Shown here: one piece after another, positions 25,939 to 36,069 of the stretch | Numbering within the stretch: the first letter of the stretch is position 1 | Layout: every line of letters starts with the position of its first letter | Source: Bacteroidota bacterium | GTDB taxonomy: Bacteria > Bacteroidota > Bacteroidia > Chitinophagales > Chitinophagaceae | Assembly (NCBI GenBank): GCA_947476145.1 | Contig: CANJPH010000017.1 | Location: forward strand, 1 to 45,143 | DNA: 45,143 bases | Direction: 5' to 3' | The notes under the pieces: model-generated | Told to the model about the DNA's origin: nothing | What the model saw: only the letters and a program-made list of their open reading frames with translations | Database searches by the model: none | Position numbers and translations under genes: made by a program

Positions 25939-27741
25939 TTAGTGACTTGACTCGTTTTCGCCCACAGGTGTTGTTTGTGGGATAAAGTCAACGCCATCCT
26001 TACCGTAATCATAAGGCCAGCGATGTACTTCCGGAATTTCACCAGGCCAGTTACCGTGACCAGGATTAATGGGTGTCGTCCACTCTAAAGTATTGGATTG
26101 CCATGGATTTGGATCCAGTACTTTACGTCCTTTGAATATAGAATAGAAGAAGTTAATCAAGAATAAAATTTGTACAGCAAACACAATCATGGCCACCGTG
26201 CTGATGAATCGGTTTAATTCAGCAAATTGCTTAAAGCTTTCCCAAATACTAAAATCAAAATATCTACGAGGCATACCTGCAAGTCCTTCATAGTGCATAG
26301 GCCAGAAAATTAAATACGCACCAGCCATGGTTACCCAAAAGTGTATATATCCTAAAGAGTTATTTAAATAACGACCATACATTTTAGGGAACCAATGATA
26401 CACACCCGCAAACATTCCAAACATTGAAGCGACACCCATTACAATATGGAAATGCGCAACTACAAAATAGGTGTCGTGTAAGTGAATATCCAAAGCAGCA
26501 TTACCTAACCAAATACCAGTTAAACCTCCAGAGATAAATAAGCTTACAAAACCAATCGCAAACAACATACCTGGTGTGAAACGAATATTACCTCTCCATA
26601 AAGTAGTTAACCAGTTAAATACTTTAATGGCAGATGGAACCGCAATTAATAAAGTTAATAATACAAACACCGATCCTAAGAATGGATTTAATCCGGTTAC
26701 AAACATATGGTGCGCCCAAACTAAGAAGGCCAATACTGCAATGGAGAATAAAGAACCTAACATGGCCATATAACCAAAAATAGGCTTGCGAGAATTCACC
26801 GACATAATCTCAGACACCATACCCATGGCAGGTAATAAGATAATGTATACCTCAGGGTGACCTAAGAACCAGAATAAGTGTTGGAATAAAATGGCACTAC
26901 CGCCTTCGTTAGACAAAGCACCTACTCCATTCACGAAAATATCAGATAGATAAAAACTTGTTCCAAAGTTTCTATCAAAAATTAATAAGATTAAACCAGA
27001 AAGTAACACTGGGAAAGACAATACACCTAAAACCGCAGTAAAGAATAAGGCCCAAATGGTTAAAGGTAAGCGCGTCATGCTCATTCCTTTGGTACGCATG
27101 TTTAAAATGGTAGCAATATAGTTAAGACCTCCTAATAAAGAAGACACTACGAATAAAGCCATCGAAATAATCCATAAGTCCATACCGGACTTAGAACCTG
27201 GTGAAGCATCACCTAATGCAGACAAAGGAGGATACGCAGTCCAACCACCACTAAATGGCCCAGTCTCTACAAACATGCTAGATAACATTACAATACTTGC
27301 TGTAAAGAAGAACCAATAAGATAACATGTTCATGAAAGGCGAAGCCATATCACGTGCACCAATTTGTAATGGAATTAAGAAGTTGGCAAAAGTCCCAGAC
27401 AATCCCGCTGTCAATACAAAGAATACCAACACCGTTCCGTGTGTAGTCACCAAAGCATAATAAGCTTCTGGTGTAATTTGACCACCTTTCGCCCATTTAC
27501 CTAAGATAGATTCTAACCAAGGAAAACTTGCATCCGGATAACCTAATTGTAAACGGAAAAGCACACTCATTAAACCACCTAGTACTGCCCAAACCATACC
27601 TGTGATCAAGAATTGCTTCGCGATCATTTTATGGTCTTGACTAAATACATATTTAGTTAAGAATGTATCATGATGTTCGTGATGACCATGATCATCATGT
27701 CCATGAGATTCGTGTGTGTGTAATGCTGCTTCGTGACTCAT
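25939..27741 (-). CDS. ctaD: Cytochrome c oxidase subunit I
   Basis: A 600-residue subunit I with about 12 to 13 helices. The amino terminus is unusually rich in His (THESHGHDDHGHHEHHDTF). Heme and copper ligand segments are present: TTHGTVLVFFVLTAG, the CuB region WFLGHPEVYIILLPAMGM with His-Pro-Glu-Val-Tyr, WAHHMFVTGLNP and HDTYFVVAHFHIVMG. Carboxyl-terminal EWTTPINPGHGNWP matches Bacteroidota homologues. It reduces oxygen to water while pumping protons. It lies between ctaC and ctaB in the expected order. The His-rich leader might bind copper, but that is inference. Confidence 0.97.
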   Translation of the reverse strand: MSHEAALHTHESHGHDDHGHHEHHDTFLTKYVFSQDHKMIAKQFLITGMVWAVLGGLMSVLFRLQLGYPDASFPWLESILGKWAKGGQITPEAYYALVTTHGTVLVFFVLTAGLSGTFANFLIPLQIGARDMASPFMNMLSYWFFFTASIVMLSSMFVETGPFSGGWTAYPPLSALGDASPGSKSGMDLWIISMALFVVSSLLGGLNYIATILNMRTKGMSMTRLPLTIWALFFTAVLGVLSFPVLLSGLILLIFDRNFGTSFYLSDIFVNGVGALSNEGGSAILFQHLFWFLGHPEVYIILLPAMGMVSEIMSVNSRKPIFGYMAMLGSLFSIAVLAFLVWAHHMFVTGLNPFLGSVFVLLTLLIAVPSAIKVFNWLTTLWRGNIRFTPGMLFAIGFVSLFISGGLTGIWLGNAALDIHLHDTYFVVAHFHIVMGVASMFGMFAGVYHWFPKMYGRYLNNSLGYIHFWVTMAGAYLIFWPMHYEGLAGMPRRYFDFSIWESFKQFAELNRFISTVAMIVFAVQILFLINFFYSIFKGRKVLDPNPWQSNTLEWTTPINPGHGNWPGEIPEVHRWPYDYGKDGVDFIPQTTPVGENESSH

Positions 27742-27792
27742 ACCTTTTATTTAAAAGTTTTTTCTTTTATTATACTGTTGTTATACGATCAA

Positions 27793-28872
27793 TTACATTT
27801 TAGCTGTCGCTTTTTTAGCGGTGCTATCTTTAGTAGTTGTATTTGTTTTAGCGGATTCTATTGCTGCTGCTTTTGCTGCTTCCGGATCCTTTTCCGGAAA
27901 AGCAACTAAGTACTGTGCTTTTTGCTTTGCCATCCATAAATCATATTCGTCTTGTTCTACTACTTCAACAATCCCTTTCATTGAATAGTGACCATTACCA
28001 CACATTTGATCACAAGAAATTTCATACGCGAAATTAGGGTTGCCCGTTTTCTCACGCATTTCTTTAGTTGTATATAATGGTGTAAACCACATGGTGGTAG
28101 GAATACCAGGAACAGCATCCATCTTTAAACGGAAATGAGATAAACCAACGTCATGAATAACGTCTCTTGAACCAATAATTAATTTCACAGGCTGGCCTTT
28201 TACTACATACATGGTTTGCTCTGTTAAAATATCGTCCTGTGCGTATTTATCATCCCAGATAATACCTACCGAGTTGGTTGCTGGGTCAATGTTCTTATAA
28301 TATTTTTTACCAAATACTGCATCCTTTCCTGCATAGCGGAAAATCCATCCAAATTGTTTTCCGGTTACTTCTACCACCATTGCATTTTTAGGTGCATCGC
28401 CTGTAAAAAAGAACCAGTTACGTAAACCAAAAACAACCAACACGGTTAATGTAATGGCAGGAATCGCTGTCCAAATTAATTCCAATTTTGTGCTGTGTGC
28501 AAAGAAGAAGACTTTTCTGTTTTCATCTTCTTGGTACTTATACGCGAACCAAAATAATAAAAATTGAGTAGCAATAAATACAACACCTGTAATGGCTAAA
28601 GTAATCCAAAGCATTTGGTCTAACTTCTCGCCTTGAACACTCGCAGCTGGCTGTGCTAATAAAGTTTTATCAAAAAGGTATTCATTACAAACGTACACGC
28701 CAATAAAGCCCAACACCAAAAACGCAAACATTAAGAATCCGTTTATTTTGTTGTTTTGTTTACGACTGTTTTCTTCTCCTTTTAGGATAGATACATATTC
28801 ACTCGCCTTGGCAATTTGGAAAATTACCACAAAAATTAGCGCGATGATTGCAATAGATAAATATAAACTCAT
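27793..28872 (-). CDS. ctaC: Cytochrome c oxidase subunit II (CuA)
   Basis: A 359-residue subunit II. There is an extra amino-terminal helix (LSIAIIALIFVVIFQIAKA), then two canonical helices and a cupredoxin domain. The CuA site is complete: His in VIHDVGLSHFRLK and CDQMCGNGHYSMKG with both Cys, His and Met. There is no fused cytochrome c domain, so electrons must come from a separate cytochrome or directly from ACIII. The last 35 residues are Ala/Lys/Thr-rich and low complexity. The ACIII subunit F gene is 50 bases upstream. Confidence 0.96.
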   Translation of the reverse strand: MSLYLSIAIIALIFVVIFQIAKASEYVSILKGEENSRKQNNKINGFLMFAFLVLGFIGVYVCNEYLFDKTLLAQPAASVQGEKLDQMLWITLAITGVVFIATQFLLFWFAYKYQEDENRKVFFFAHSTKLELIWTAIPAITLTVLVVFGLRNWFFFTGDAPKNAMVVEVTGKQFGWIFRYAGKDAVFGKKYYKNIDPATNSVGIIWDDKYAQDDILTEQTMYVVKGQPVKLIIGSRDVIHDVGLSHFRLKMDAVPGIPTTMWFTPLYTTKEMREKTGNPNFAYEISCDQMCGNGHYSMKGIVEVVEQDEYDLWMAKQKAQYLVAFPEKDPEAAKAAAIESAKTNTTTKDSTAKKATAKM

Positions 28873-28922
28873 AATTCGTTAATTCGTTATTACTAAATCA
28901 ATAATTGTACTGGTTCGTTTTA

Positions 28923-30152
28923 TTAAACTTGGTGAATAATACTTTCTTTTAAGAACGGATGGTTTTTTGCAATCAATGGTTTGCTCGCTAAAGAACGTGC
29001 TACCATTAAAATTAACAACCCTACAAAAAATCCTAAAATTCCAAAGTCTAACCAACCTAAAGTAACGTGCTCTTTCATTAAGCTACCCATTACCATTTGG
29101 TAAAAATCTATCCAGTGTCCAAATAATATAAGCACTGCCATGAAAGCCACCAAAGTGAAGTTTCTCTTAGCAGAACGTTTCATTAATATAATTAAAGGTG
29201 CTAAAAAGTTAATGACTAAGTTCAAGAAGAAGATAGGCTTGTAAGGACCTTGTACACGGTGTTTAAAGTAAACCGTTTCTTCAGGAATATTAGCATACCA
29301 TATTAACATGTATTGAGAGAACCATAAATAAGTCCAGAAAATAGAAAACGCAAACATGAATTTTGCAATATCATGTATATGTTCTTGATTGGTTAATTCT
29401 AAATAGCCTTTGTTTTTTACATAAATAACCCAAAGTGCAATCAGTGCCATACCTGCCACAAATGAACTTGCAAATGTGTACCAGCTATACATGGTAGAAT
29501 ACCAATGCGCGTCAATGCTCATTAACCATAACCAAGGAATGGTAGAAGCTACAGTTAAACCAAACCACACTAAGAAAAATCCTGAGCGGGTCATGCTACG
29601 AATATTAAATTTAGTAGCAGTTGCTAGGTCCATTGGATTTTCGTCTGCTTCGCGAGAAATTTGACGCATTCTATATCCAAAGTAAGACCATAAGCCAATG
29701 GCTAATGTGGTCCAGATGATAAAGAAAGTAGGATTTAAGAAACCAGTCTTCCCTCTTAAAATAGGATCTTTCGCAACAGCTTCTGCATCCAACCAATGGT
29801 AAATATGATGTTTATGTCCTAATACTACATACAATAATACAGCAAAAGTAATGGCACCAAAAACAGGTACTAAAGTAGAGATGGCTTCTGCAATACGACG
29901 GAAAGATTGTATCCAAGCAGCTTGTGCCATGGTACTAAAACATAAAAAGAACATGGCCGCGTTGGTCACCAAAGTCCAGAAAATAGTGTTGTACATTAAA
30001 GTACCCCAAAAGTGCACTTGCTCGTGTTCGTCTTTGCTAAATCCTTTGGTAACCATACCATACAATAAGGCCGCACCGCCAATGCCCATTAAAGCATAAG
30101 CCCATGTTTTTAGTTTACCAGGAATTTCAAATTGCTCTTTTATTGATGCCAT
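28923..30152 (-). CDS. actF: Alternative Complex III subunit ActF (NrfD-like membrane protein)
   Basis: A 409-residue integral membrane protein with about ten helices, homologous to ActC in fold and shorter. Visible blocks are YNTIFWTLVTNAAMFFLCFS, FSIFWTYLWFSQYMLIWYANIPEET and the carboxyl end FWTYLWFSQ-containing quinol-site region. ActF, with ActC, forms the membrane core of quinol:cytochrome c oxidoreductase, which replaces the bc1 complex in this phylum. It is the last act gene, 20 bases after actE, and precedes ctaC, so ACIII and oxidase are probably expressed together. Confidence 0.93.
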   Translation of the reverse strand: MASIKEQFEIPGKLKTWAYALMGIGGAALLYGMVTKGFSKDEHEQVHFWGTLMYNTIFWTLVTNAAMFFLCFSTMAQAAWIQSFRRIAEAISTLVPVFGAITFAVLLYVVLGHKHHIYHWLDAEAVAKDPILRGKTGFLNPTFFIIWTTLAIGLWSYFGYRMRQISREADENPMDLATATKFNIRSMTRSGFFLVWFGLTVASTIPWLWLMSIDAHWYSTMYSWYTFASSFVAGMALIALWVIYVKNKGYLELTNQEHIHDIAKFMFAFSIFWTYLWFSQYMLIWYANIPEETVYFKHRVQGPYKPIFFLNLVINFLAPLIILMKRSAKRNFTLVAFMAVLILFGHWIDFYQMVMGSLMKEHVTLGWLDFGILGFFVGLLILMVARSLASKPLIAKNHPFLKESIIHQV

Positions 30153-30172
30153 CGTTTCTCTTTTAAAAATTT

Positions 30173-30772
30173 TTATTTAGAAGCTATTGCAGCTGCTTGT
30201 TTGTCTTTAATGTATTTAATAATCATCCAACGTTGGTGTCTGCTTAATTGAGAAGCATAAGAACCCATTAAGTTTTTACCATACGCCACCGAATAAAACA
30301 TTTGTCCTGCAGGCATGCTTTCATATTTTACATCACCCACTAAGGTAGCAGGCTTTGCAGGATAAGGACCATTACCGTCTTTATACAAAGGACCGTTGCC
30401 ATTTAATTTAGTGCCATGACAAATACCACAGTTAATTAAATATAAACGCTCTGCTTCGGCAGTTTCTTTAACTGACATGGAATCTATAGGATTCGGAACC
30501 GCTTTGGAAGCAACATAATTCGTCGTATCGCCTGCTTTATCCATAGGAATAGTAAAAGGCATATCGTGCCCACGTGCAATGGTTCCTTCCACTGGCTTAG
30601 CAGTGTAGTTAATTCCTTTTGCAGCAAGGTTACTATGATCGGCATAGGTTTCGTATGCACGGCTATACGCCATATCTGGCATATACACAGAACCTGGAGT
30701 GCGCTTCACATCGCTACAACTAGTTAATGTAACGACTACGGCTAAAAATGTTATTGCTAAAAATTTATTCAT
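30173..30772 (-). CDS. actE: Alternative Complex III subunit ActE (monoheme cytochrome c lipoprotein)
   Basis: A 199-residue protein with a lipoprotein signal (LAVVVTLTSCSDVK, acylated Cys at about 19). One heme c site is seen: CGICHGTKLNGNG, with an axial Met probably in YESMPAGQMFYS. It passes electrons from the ActA/ActB side towards the oxidase and is held at the periplasmic face of the membrane. The gene is 42 bases after actD and 20 before actF. Length and motif match the family. Confidence 0.94.
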   Translation of the reverse strand: MNKFLAITFLAVVVTLTSCSDVKRTPGSVYMPDMAYSRAYETYADHSNLAAKGINYTAKPVEGTIARGHDMPFTIPMDKAGDTTNYVASKAVPNPIDSMSVKETAEAERLYLINCGICHGTKLNGNGPLYKDGNGPYPAKPATLVGDVKYESMPAGQMFYSVAYGKNLMGSYASQLSRHQRWMIIKYIKDKQAAAIASK

Positions 30773-30814
30773 CTTATTATGCTTAATTCATTTACGTTTT
30801 TCGTTGCCGTTTTA

Positions 30815-31399
30815 TTAGTGCGCTACTTGTTTATACAATTTTTCGTTGTCATTATCATAAGTGCCAAACCACCATCCATCTTCTGCTACTTGAATATCTG
30901 TTTCCACAGCACCATTTGCAGCCAATAAAGCTTTTAAATCTTCGGCATTTGTTTTTTCAGTACACTCAATCACCATTACAAATAAATCGTCTGTTGCTCT
31001 TTTATGGAAATGATGTTTTTTAACACCAGGTGCCATTTGACATAACCACAAAAATGTCATTACCATTCCTACGGCCGCAAATAATACGGTTAACTCAAAT
31101 ATAATAGGAATCCAAGCTGGCAACGCAAAGTGTGGTTTACCACCAATGTTCAAAGGCCAGTCCTTAGTGAAGATCCAACTAATACAACTAATTGCAGTAG
31201 TGGTACCTGTGATACCATAAATAAAGCCGGCTGTATGCAAACTTGTTTCACGCATACCCAAAGCGTGGTCTAAACCATGCACCGGGAACGGTGTATACAC
31301 GTCTTGTATTTTGTAACCAGCAGTACGCACTTGCTTTACTGCAGGGAACAATACTTTTTCATCATCAAAACAACCCACTACAAATTTCTTTTGTGCCAT
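30815..31399 (-). CDS. actD: Alternative Complex III subunit ActD (DUF3341)
   Basis: A 194-residue DUF3341 protein. A soluble amino-terminal portion (KKFVVGCFDDEKVLFPAV, VYTPFPVHGLDHALG) is followed by two membrane helices, the first about 75-100 and the second WIPIIFELTVLFAAVGMVM. The carboxyl part is soluble. ActD is a structural subunit of ACIII on the membrane. It follows actC by 22 bases. The signature FPVHGLD is characteristic of the family. Confidence 0.94.
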   Translation of the reverse strand: MAQKKFVVGCFDDEKVLFPAVKQVRTAGYKIQDVYTPFPVHGLDHALGMRETSLHTAGFIYGITGTTTAISCISWIFTKDWPLNIGGKPHFALPAWIPIIFELTVLFAAVGMVMTFLWLCQMAPGVKKHHFHKRATDDLFVMVIECTEKTNAEDLKALLAANGAVETDIQVAEDGWWFGTYDNDNEKLYKQVAH

Positions 31400-31421
31400 A
31401 GTATATTTCTTAAACTAATAA

Positions 31422-32867
31422 TTAATGAGCGTGCGCATGATCGTGAACAAATTTATCAAGCGGCTGCGTTTCAATTGCGTCAAATCCTGGTTTATAAGAT
31501 TCCCCACTTCTCTTTAATACATACTTAATTTCTGCAATCGCAATGACTGGGAAGTATTTAGCGAATAAGAAGAAGCAAGTGAAGAATAAACCAAATGTTC
31601 CAGCGTAAAAACCAATCTCCCAAATACTAGGGCTGTAGTAAACAGACCAGCTAGAAGGAAGGTAATCACGATATAAAGACGTAACAATAATTACGAAACG
31701 CTCAAACCACATACCAATATTAACGATGATGCTCATAAAGAAAGTAACAAACACGTTTCTTCTCATTTTCTTAGACCAGAAAATTTGAGGAGACAATACG
31801 TTACAAGCCATCATACCCCAGTAGCTCCAACCATAAGGGCTAAATAAATAAGCACGAGAATACCAGAAAGTATATCCCTCATATTTATTTTGAGAATACC
31901 AACCCATAAACAATTCTGTTAAGTATGCGATACCTACGATACTACCAGTAAGTACAATTACTTTATTCATTAAGTCAATGTGACCAATTGTGATATAGTC
32001 TGTTAAACCAAATACTTTTCTTACAATTAATAATAAGGTTTGTACCATCGCAAATCCGGAGAAGATGGCACCGGCAACGAAGTAAGGAGGGAAGATAGTA
32101 GTGTGCCAACCAGGAATTACAGAAGTAGCAAAGTCAAAAGATACAATGGTGTGTACCGATAATACCAACGGAGTTGATAAACCTGCTAATACTAAAGATA
32201 AACTCTCATGTCTTTGCCAATGCTTTGTAGAACCTGTCCATCCAAAAGAAGCAATACCATATAATTTCTTTCTCAATTTTGTAAACGCTCTATCACGAAC
32301 GGTTGCAAAGTCAGGTAATAAACCAGAGTACCAGAATAATAAAGAAACCGTAAAGTAAGTAGAGATCGCAAATACGTCCCATAATAATGGAGAGTTAAAG
32401 TTCACCCATAATGGACCACGAGAGTTAGGATAAGGCATTACAAAGAAAGCCATCCAAACACGACCCATGTGGAAGATAGGAAACTGACCCGCGCACATAA
32501 CGGCAAAAATAGTCATGGCCTCTGCTGCACGGTTCACACCTGTTCTCCATCCTTGACGAAACAATAATAATACCGCAGAAATTAAGGTACCTGCGTGACC
32601 AATACCTACCCACCATACGAAGTTGGTAATATCCCAACCCCATCCAATAGTTTTATTTAAGTTCCACTCACCAATACCATAAGTAACCTCGCGATAAACA
32701 CTGTAAGCACCAAACATAAGTAAGGTAACAGCAATGAAAAAACCAATATACCATAAACGAGATGGCTTGGCTTCAATAGGTCGCACAATGTCTTCAGTTA
32801 CTTGAGCATAGGTTTTGTTACCGTATACTAAGGGTTCGCGCAGTTGTGATTCGTACTTTAAATGCAT
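31422..32867 (-). CDS. actC: Alternative Complex III subunit ActC (NrfD/PsrC-like)
   Basis: A 481-residue membrane protein with about ten helices in the NrfD/PsrC fold. Blocks typical of ActC are WWVGIGHAGTLISAVLLLFRQ, WRTGVNRAAEAMTIFAVMCAG and FPIFHMGRVW. It contains the probable quinol-binding site of ACIII facing the periplasm. The tail ends in HDHAHAH, which may be incidental. The gene lies 25 bases after actB, in the canonical order actABCDEF. Confidence 0.96.
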   Translation of the reverse strand: MHLKYESQLREPLVYGNKTYAQVTEDIVRPIEAKPSRLWYIGFFIAVTLLMFGAYSVYREVTYGIGEWNLNKTIGWGWDITNFVWWVGIGHAGTLISAVLLLFRQGWRTGVNRAAEAMTIFAVMCAGQFPIFHMGRVWMAFFVMPYPNSRGPLWVNFNSPLLWDVFAISTYFTVSLLFWYSGLLPDFATVRDRAFTKLRKKLYGIASFGWTGSTKHWQRHESLSLVLAGLSTPLVLSVHTIVSFDFATSVIPGWHTTIFPPYFVAGAIFSGFAMVQTLLLIVRKVFGLTDYITIGHIDLMNKVIVLTGSIVGIAYLTELFMGWYSQNKYEGYTFWYSRAYLFSPYGWSYWGMMACNVLSPQIFWSKKMRRNVFVTFFMSIIVNIGMWFERFVIIVTSLYRDYLPSSWSVYYSPSIWEIGFYAGTFGLFFTCFFLFAKYFPVIAIAEIKYVLKRSGESYKPGFDAIETQPLDKFVHDHAHAH

Positions 32868-32892
32868 CTTATTCGATTTCTAATTATTTTAA

Positions 32893-35800
32893 TTATGCTT
32901 CTTTCTTTTCAGTTTTTGCTTCTGCTTTTTCAACGTGCTCAGCCTCATCCGCGTTTCTTACTTTAGCTAAATAAGTTACGTTCGGTAAAACGTGTAATTG
33001 CTCTAACACATAGAAAGAACGATTTGGATTATCTACACGAACTTTAGTGATCGCGCTGTGTTTGTCATTTGCATTACCAAACATAATTGCATTGGTAGGA
33101 CAAGATTGTTGACAAGCCACTTTAATATCGCTGTCTATCATTGGACGAGCATCTTTTTTCGCATCTAATTTAGCAGCTTGTAAACGTTGAACGCAGAAAG
33201 AACATTTTTCAATCACACCACGAGAACGCACCGTAACATCTGGGTTTAATACCATTCTTGTTAAGTCGTCATTCATATTCATTACTACATCATTCACAAT
33301 GCCTTCTTGGTTATCAGGGAAACTATCTGCACCTGTGTAATCGGCCCAGTTAAAGCGACGCACTTTGAAAGGACAGTTGTTCGCGCAATAACGTGTACCA
33401 ATACATCTGTTATAAGTCATTTGGTTTAAACCTTCAGAGCTATGATTTGTTGCAGCTACTGGACAAACGTTTTCACAAGGAGCGTTGTCACAATGCTGAC
33501 ACATTAATGGTTGGAATACCACTTTTGGATTTTCCATATCACCACTAAAATATTTATCAATACGTAACCAATGCATTTCATGGCCACGTAATACTTCTGG
33601 TTTACCAACAATAGAAACGTTGTTCTCTGCATTACATGCAACTACGCAAGCACCACAACCATTACAAGCGTTTAAGTCTACACTCATACCCCACTTAATT
33701 CCTGGTCTGTCATATACAGGATAGATAGTAGCGTCTTTTGCAAAGTTTTCTAAAACTTGCTCGTCGCTCATTTTATCTCCACCCATCATTTGACCGCGAT
33801 ATTCACTAGCGCGTTCTTTAATAATTTCTTTAGGATCGTGCTTGTACTCCGCTAAAGTTAGTTCCTTCATTACCTCGGTACGATTACCTTGAGTAGTATC
33901 ATAACGGAAATGCGTTTGTGTTAAAGCCACTGGATACGTTGCACCTGTTGGCGTTAAAGTAACATCGGCACAACTAAATTGAACGGTACCATTATTCATG
34001 CAAGCTAAAGGGAATGCATTTTTACCTGAACCAATTACTGCTTTACCTAATGATTCTGCACGACCATACCCTACAGCGATACCCACTGTTTGTGGATGCG
34101 TACCAGGAATAATTAACACAGGGAGTTCAATTGATTTTCCTTCCACCGTTAACTTCACCACTTGCTTTGGAGGGTGTACCTCGTAAGCATCGGCTTGTCC
34201 TGCATTGCTTAAATCAATATTCAATAATGTCTTCGCCATTGCTGGAGAAATAATAATATAGTTATCCCAAGTAGCACGCGTCACTGGATCCGGCAATTCT
34301 TGTAACCATGGGTTACTTGCACCTTGACCCGCACCGATACCCACTTTTTCGTATAATGCCAATTCAATTTTAGTAGAAGCTTTCATTGCACTCACTGCAG
34401 CAACAGCAGCGGTAACAGCACTCGCATTGATAGCAGGTGCAGCAGCCGTAACAGGAGTAGCAGGATTCAACACACCGTCTTGTAAAGTTTTATTCCAACC
34501 CGCTTCACCACCTAATTTAGCAGACCAATAATTTTTTACGTAGTTCGTATAAACGGTTGCATCACCAGACCATAATAATAAGGAGTCTTGAAAAGCACGT
34601 GTTTTAAATAAAGGAGCAATGGTAGGTTGAATGAAAGAGATATGTCCTGTAATTGCTTCTGCGTCACCCCAACTTTCTAAGAAGTGATGATCAGGAATTA
34701 CATAATTACATACCGCCGCTGTTTCATCTACTTTACTGCTAAATGAAATTTTCGTTTTCACTTTTGCTAAACCAGCTTTTACTTTATCCGCAGCAGGCCA
34801 TGAATACACAGGGTTCGCACCGTGGAATAAAATTCCGTTTACTTTACCTGCATTCATATCATCCACTAAACTTGCAAAATCACTATCAATACCTTGACGG
34901 TAATTTAATGTTGTAGCAAAATCAATGGTTGTTCCGTTGGCACCAATCGCATCGTTAATGGCGTTCACCACCGTTTGAATGTCTTTGTTATTGCTACCGG
35001 CAACTACCAATGCAGTGCCTTTGTTCGCAAGCAATGCTTTAGCAGCTGCTTCCACACCCGCTTTTAATTTTGCATCCACGCCAATTACTTCGCCACCTTT
35101 AACAGCAGTTAATAAAGCGTTGGCAATCGCACCCATTTCTGAAGGACGACATAAATATTTTTCATCTGCATTTGAACCTGTCATACTTGCCACTGTTTCA
35201 AAGTGGATATGCTTGCTCATTGCAGGATTCTTTTCATCTATTCTTTTACCTATTGCATATTGTCTTGCAAATTCAACTGGACTTAACCAAGTACCTAAGA
35301 AGTCCGCGCTTAAAGAAACAATTGCTTTTGCTTTTTCAAAATGATAAGATGGTATTACTCTTTTACCATAGCTTGCTTCGTTCGCTAATAACATGCCTGT
35401 GAAAGAAACGGCATCATAAGTAACGTGTTTGCTTCCAGGATATTTTGCTAAGAATTTTGCAACAACTTCTTTGGTTGTTGGAGAAGTGATTGTGCTTGTA
35501 ACAATTACGATATTACCAGATAACTCAGCAGCAACCGCTTTATCCACTGCTTCGAAAGTTGCTTCTTTACCAGCGATGGTTGGGAAACGTAAACGTGCAG
35601 TATCATATAAATCTAACACCGCAGCTTGCACTCTTGCCGAGGTACCACCACCTGTGATAGGACTTAATGTATTTCCTTCTAATTTAATGGGACGACCATC
35701 ACGCACTTTCGCAACCACACTTATTACATCACCATCTTGCACATAGGTTGTTGCATAATAATCTGCAATACCAGGAACAATATCTTCTGGTTTGTTGGCA

Positions 35801-36030
35801 AAAGGAATTGCTTTTTTAATGGGCATTTCACAGCTAGCAGCTACTGCAGCAGCAGCAGTACTAAAACCTAGATATTTTAAGAAATCACGACGAGGTGCTT
35901 TTGTTTGTAAAAAACCGCTATGGTCTTCAACAAAAGGAAGTTCTTCTTTGAACTCGTTGTTCACCTCTTGGTTATAGGCAGCTGATTTGTTTAATTCTCC
36001 AAAGCTTTGCCAGTTCTTATTTTGCTCCAT
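32893..36030 (-). CDS. actB: Alternative Complex III subunit ActB (Tat-exported molybdopterin-fold/Fe-S protein)
   Basis: A 1045-residue protein. A Tat signal is seen (PRRDFLKYLGFSTAAAA) with a Cys after it (AASCEMPI) that could be acylated. Residues about 90-720 have the molybdopterin-oxidoreductase fold without evident cofactor-binding residues, as in ACIII. Residues about 770-1010 hold four ferredoxin-like clusters: CNGCGACVVACNAENN, CQHCDNAPCENVCPVA, CIGTRYCANNCPF and CSFCVQRLQAAKLDA with CQQSCPTNAIMFG. The chain conveys electrons from quinol to the ActA hemes. A charged Ala/Lys/Glu tail follows. The gene is 39 bases after actA. Confidence 0.96.
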   Translation of the reverse strand: MEQNKNWQSFGELNKSAAYNQEVNNEFKEELPFVEDHSGFLQTKAPRRDFLKYLGFSTAAAAVAASCEMPIKKAIPFANKPEDIVPGIADYYATTYVQDGDVISVVAKVRDGRPIKLEGNTLSPITGGGTSARVQAAVLDLYDTARLRFPTIAGKEATFEAVDKAVAAELSGNIVIVTSTITSPTTKEVVAKFLAKYPGSKHVTYDAVSFTGMLLANEASYGKRVIPSYHFEKAKAIVSLSADFLGTWLSPVEFARQYAIGKRIDEKNPAMSKHIHFETVASMTGSNADEKYLCRPSEMGAIANALLTAVKGGEVIGVDAKLKAGVEAAAKALLANKGTALVVAGSNNKDIQTVVNAINDAIGANGTTIDFATTLNYRQGIDSDFASLVDDMNAGKVNGILFHGANPVYSWPAADKVKAGLAKVKTKISFSSKVDETAAVCNYVIPDHHFLESWGDAEAITGHISFIQPTIAPLFKTRAFQDSLLLWSGDATVYTNYVKNYWSAKLGGEAGWNKTLQDGVLNPATPVTAAAPAINASAVTAAVAAVSAMKASTKIELALYEKVGIGAGQGASNPWLQELPDPVTRATWDNYIIISPAMAKTLLNIDLSNAGQADAYEVHPPKQVVKLTVEGKSIELPVLIIPGTHPQTVGIAVGYGRAESLGKAVIGSGKNAFPLACMNNGTVQFSCADVTLTPTGATYPVALTQTHFRYDTTQGNRTEVMKELTLAEYKHDPKEIIKERASEYRGQMMGGDKMSDEQVLENFAKDATIYPVYDRPGIKWGMSVDLNACNGCGACVVACNAENNVSIVGKPEVLRGHEMHWLRIDKYFSGDMENPKVVFQPLMCQHCDNAPCENVCPVAATNHSSEGLNQMTYNRCIGTRYCANNCPFKVRRFNWADYTGADSFPDNQEGIVNDVVMNMNDDLTRMVLNPDVTVRSRGVIEKCSFCVQRLQAAKLDAKKDARPMIDSDIKVACQQSCPTNAIMFGNANDKHSAITKVRVDNPNRSFYVLEQLHVLPNVTYLAKVRNADEAEHVEKAEAKTEKKEA

Positions 36031-36069
36031 AATAATGTATATAAAATATTACGCTTCTTTTTTAAAATA

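Noticed and set aside
27660..27741. His-rich amino terminus of CtaD as a sign of horizontal transfer
   Set aside because: Low-complexity His/Asp leaders occur in related oxidases, and nothing else in the gene is unusual.
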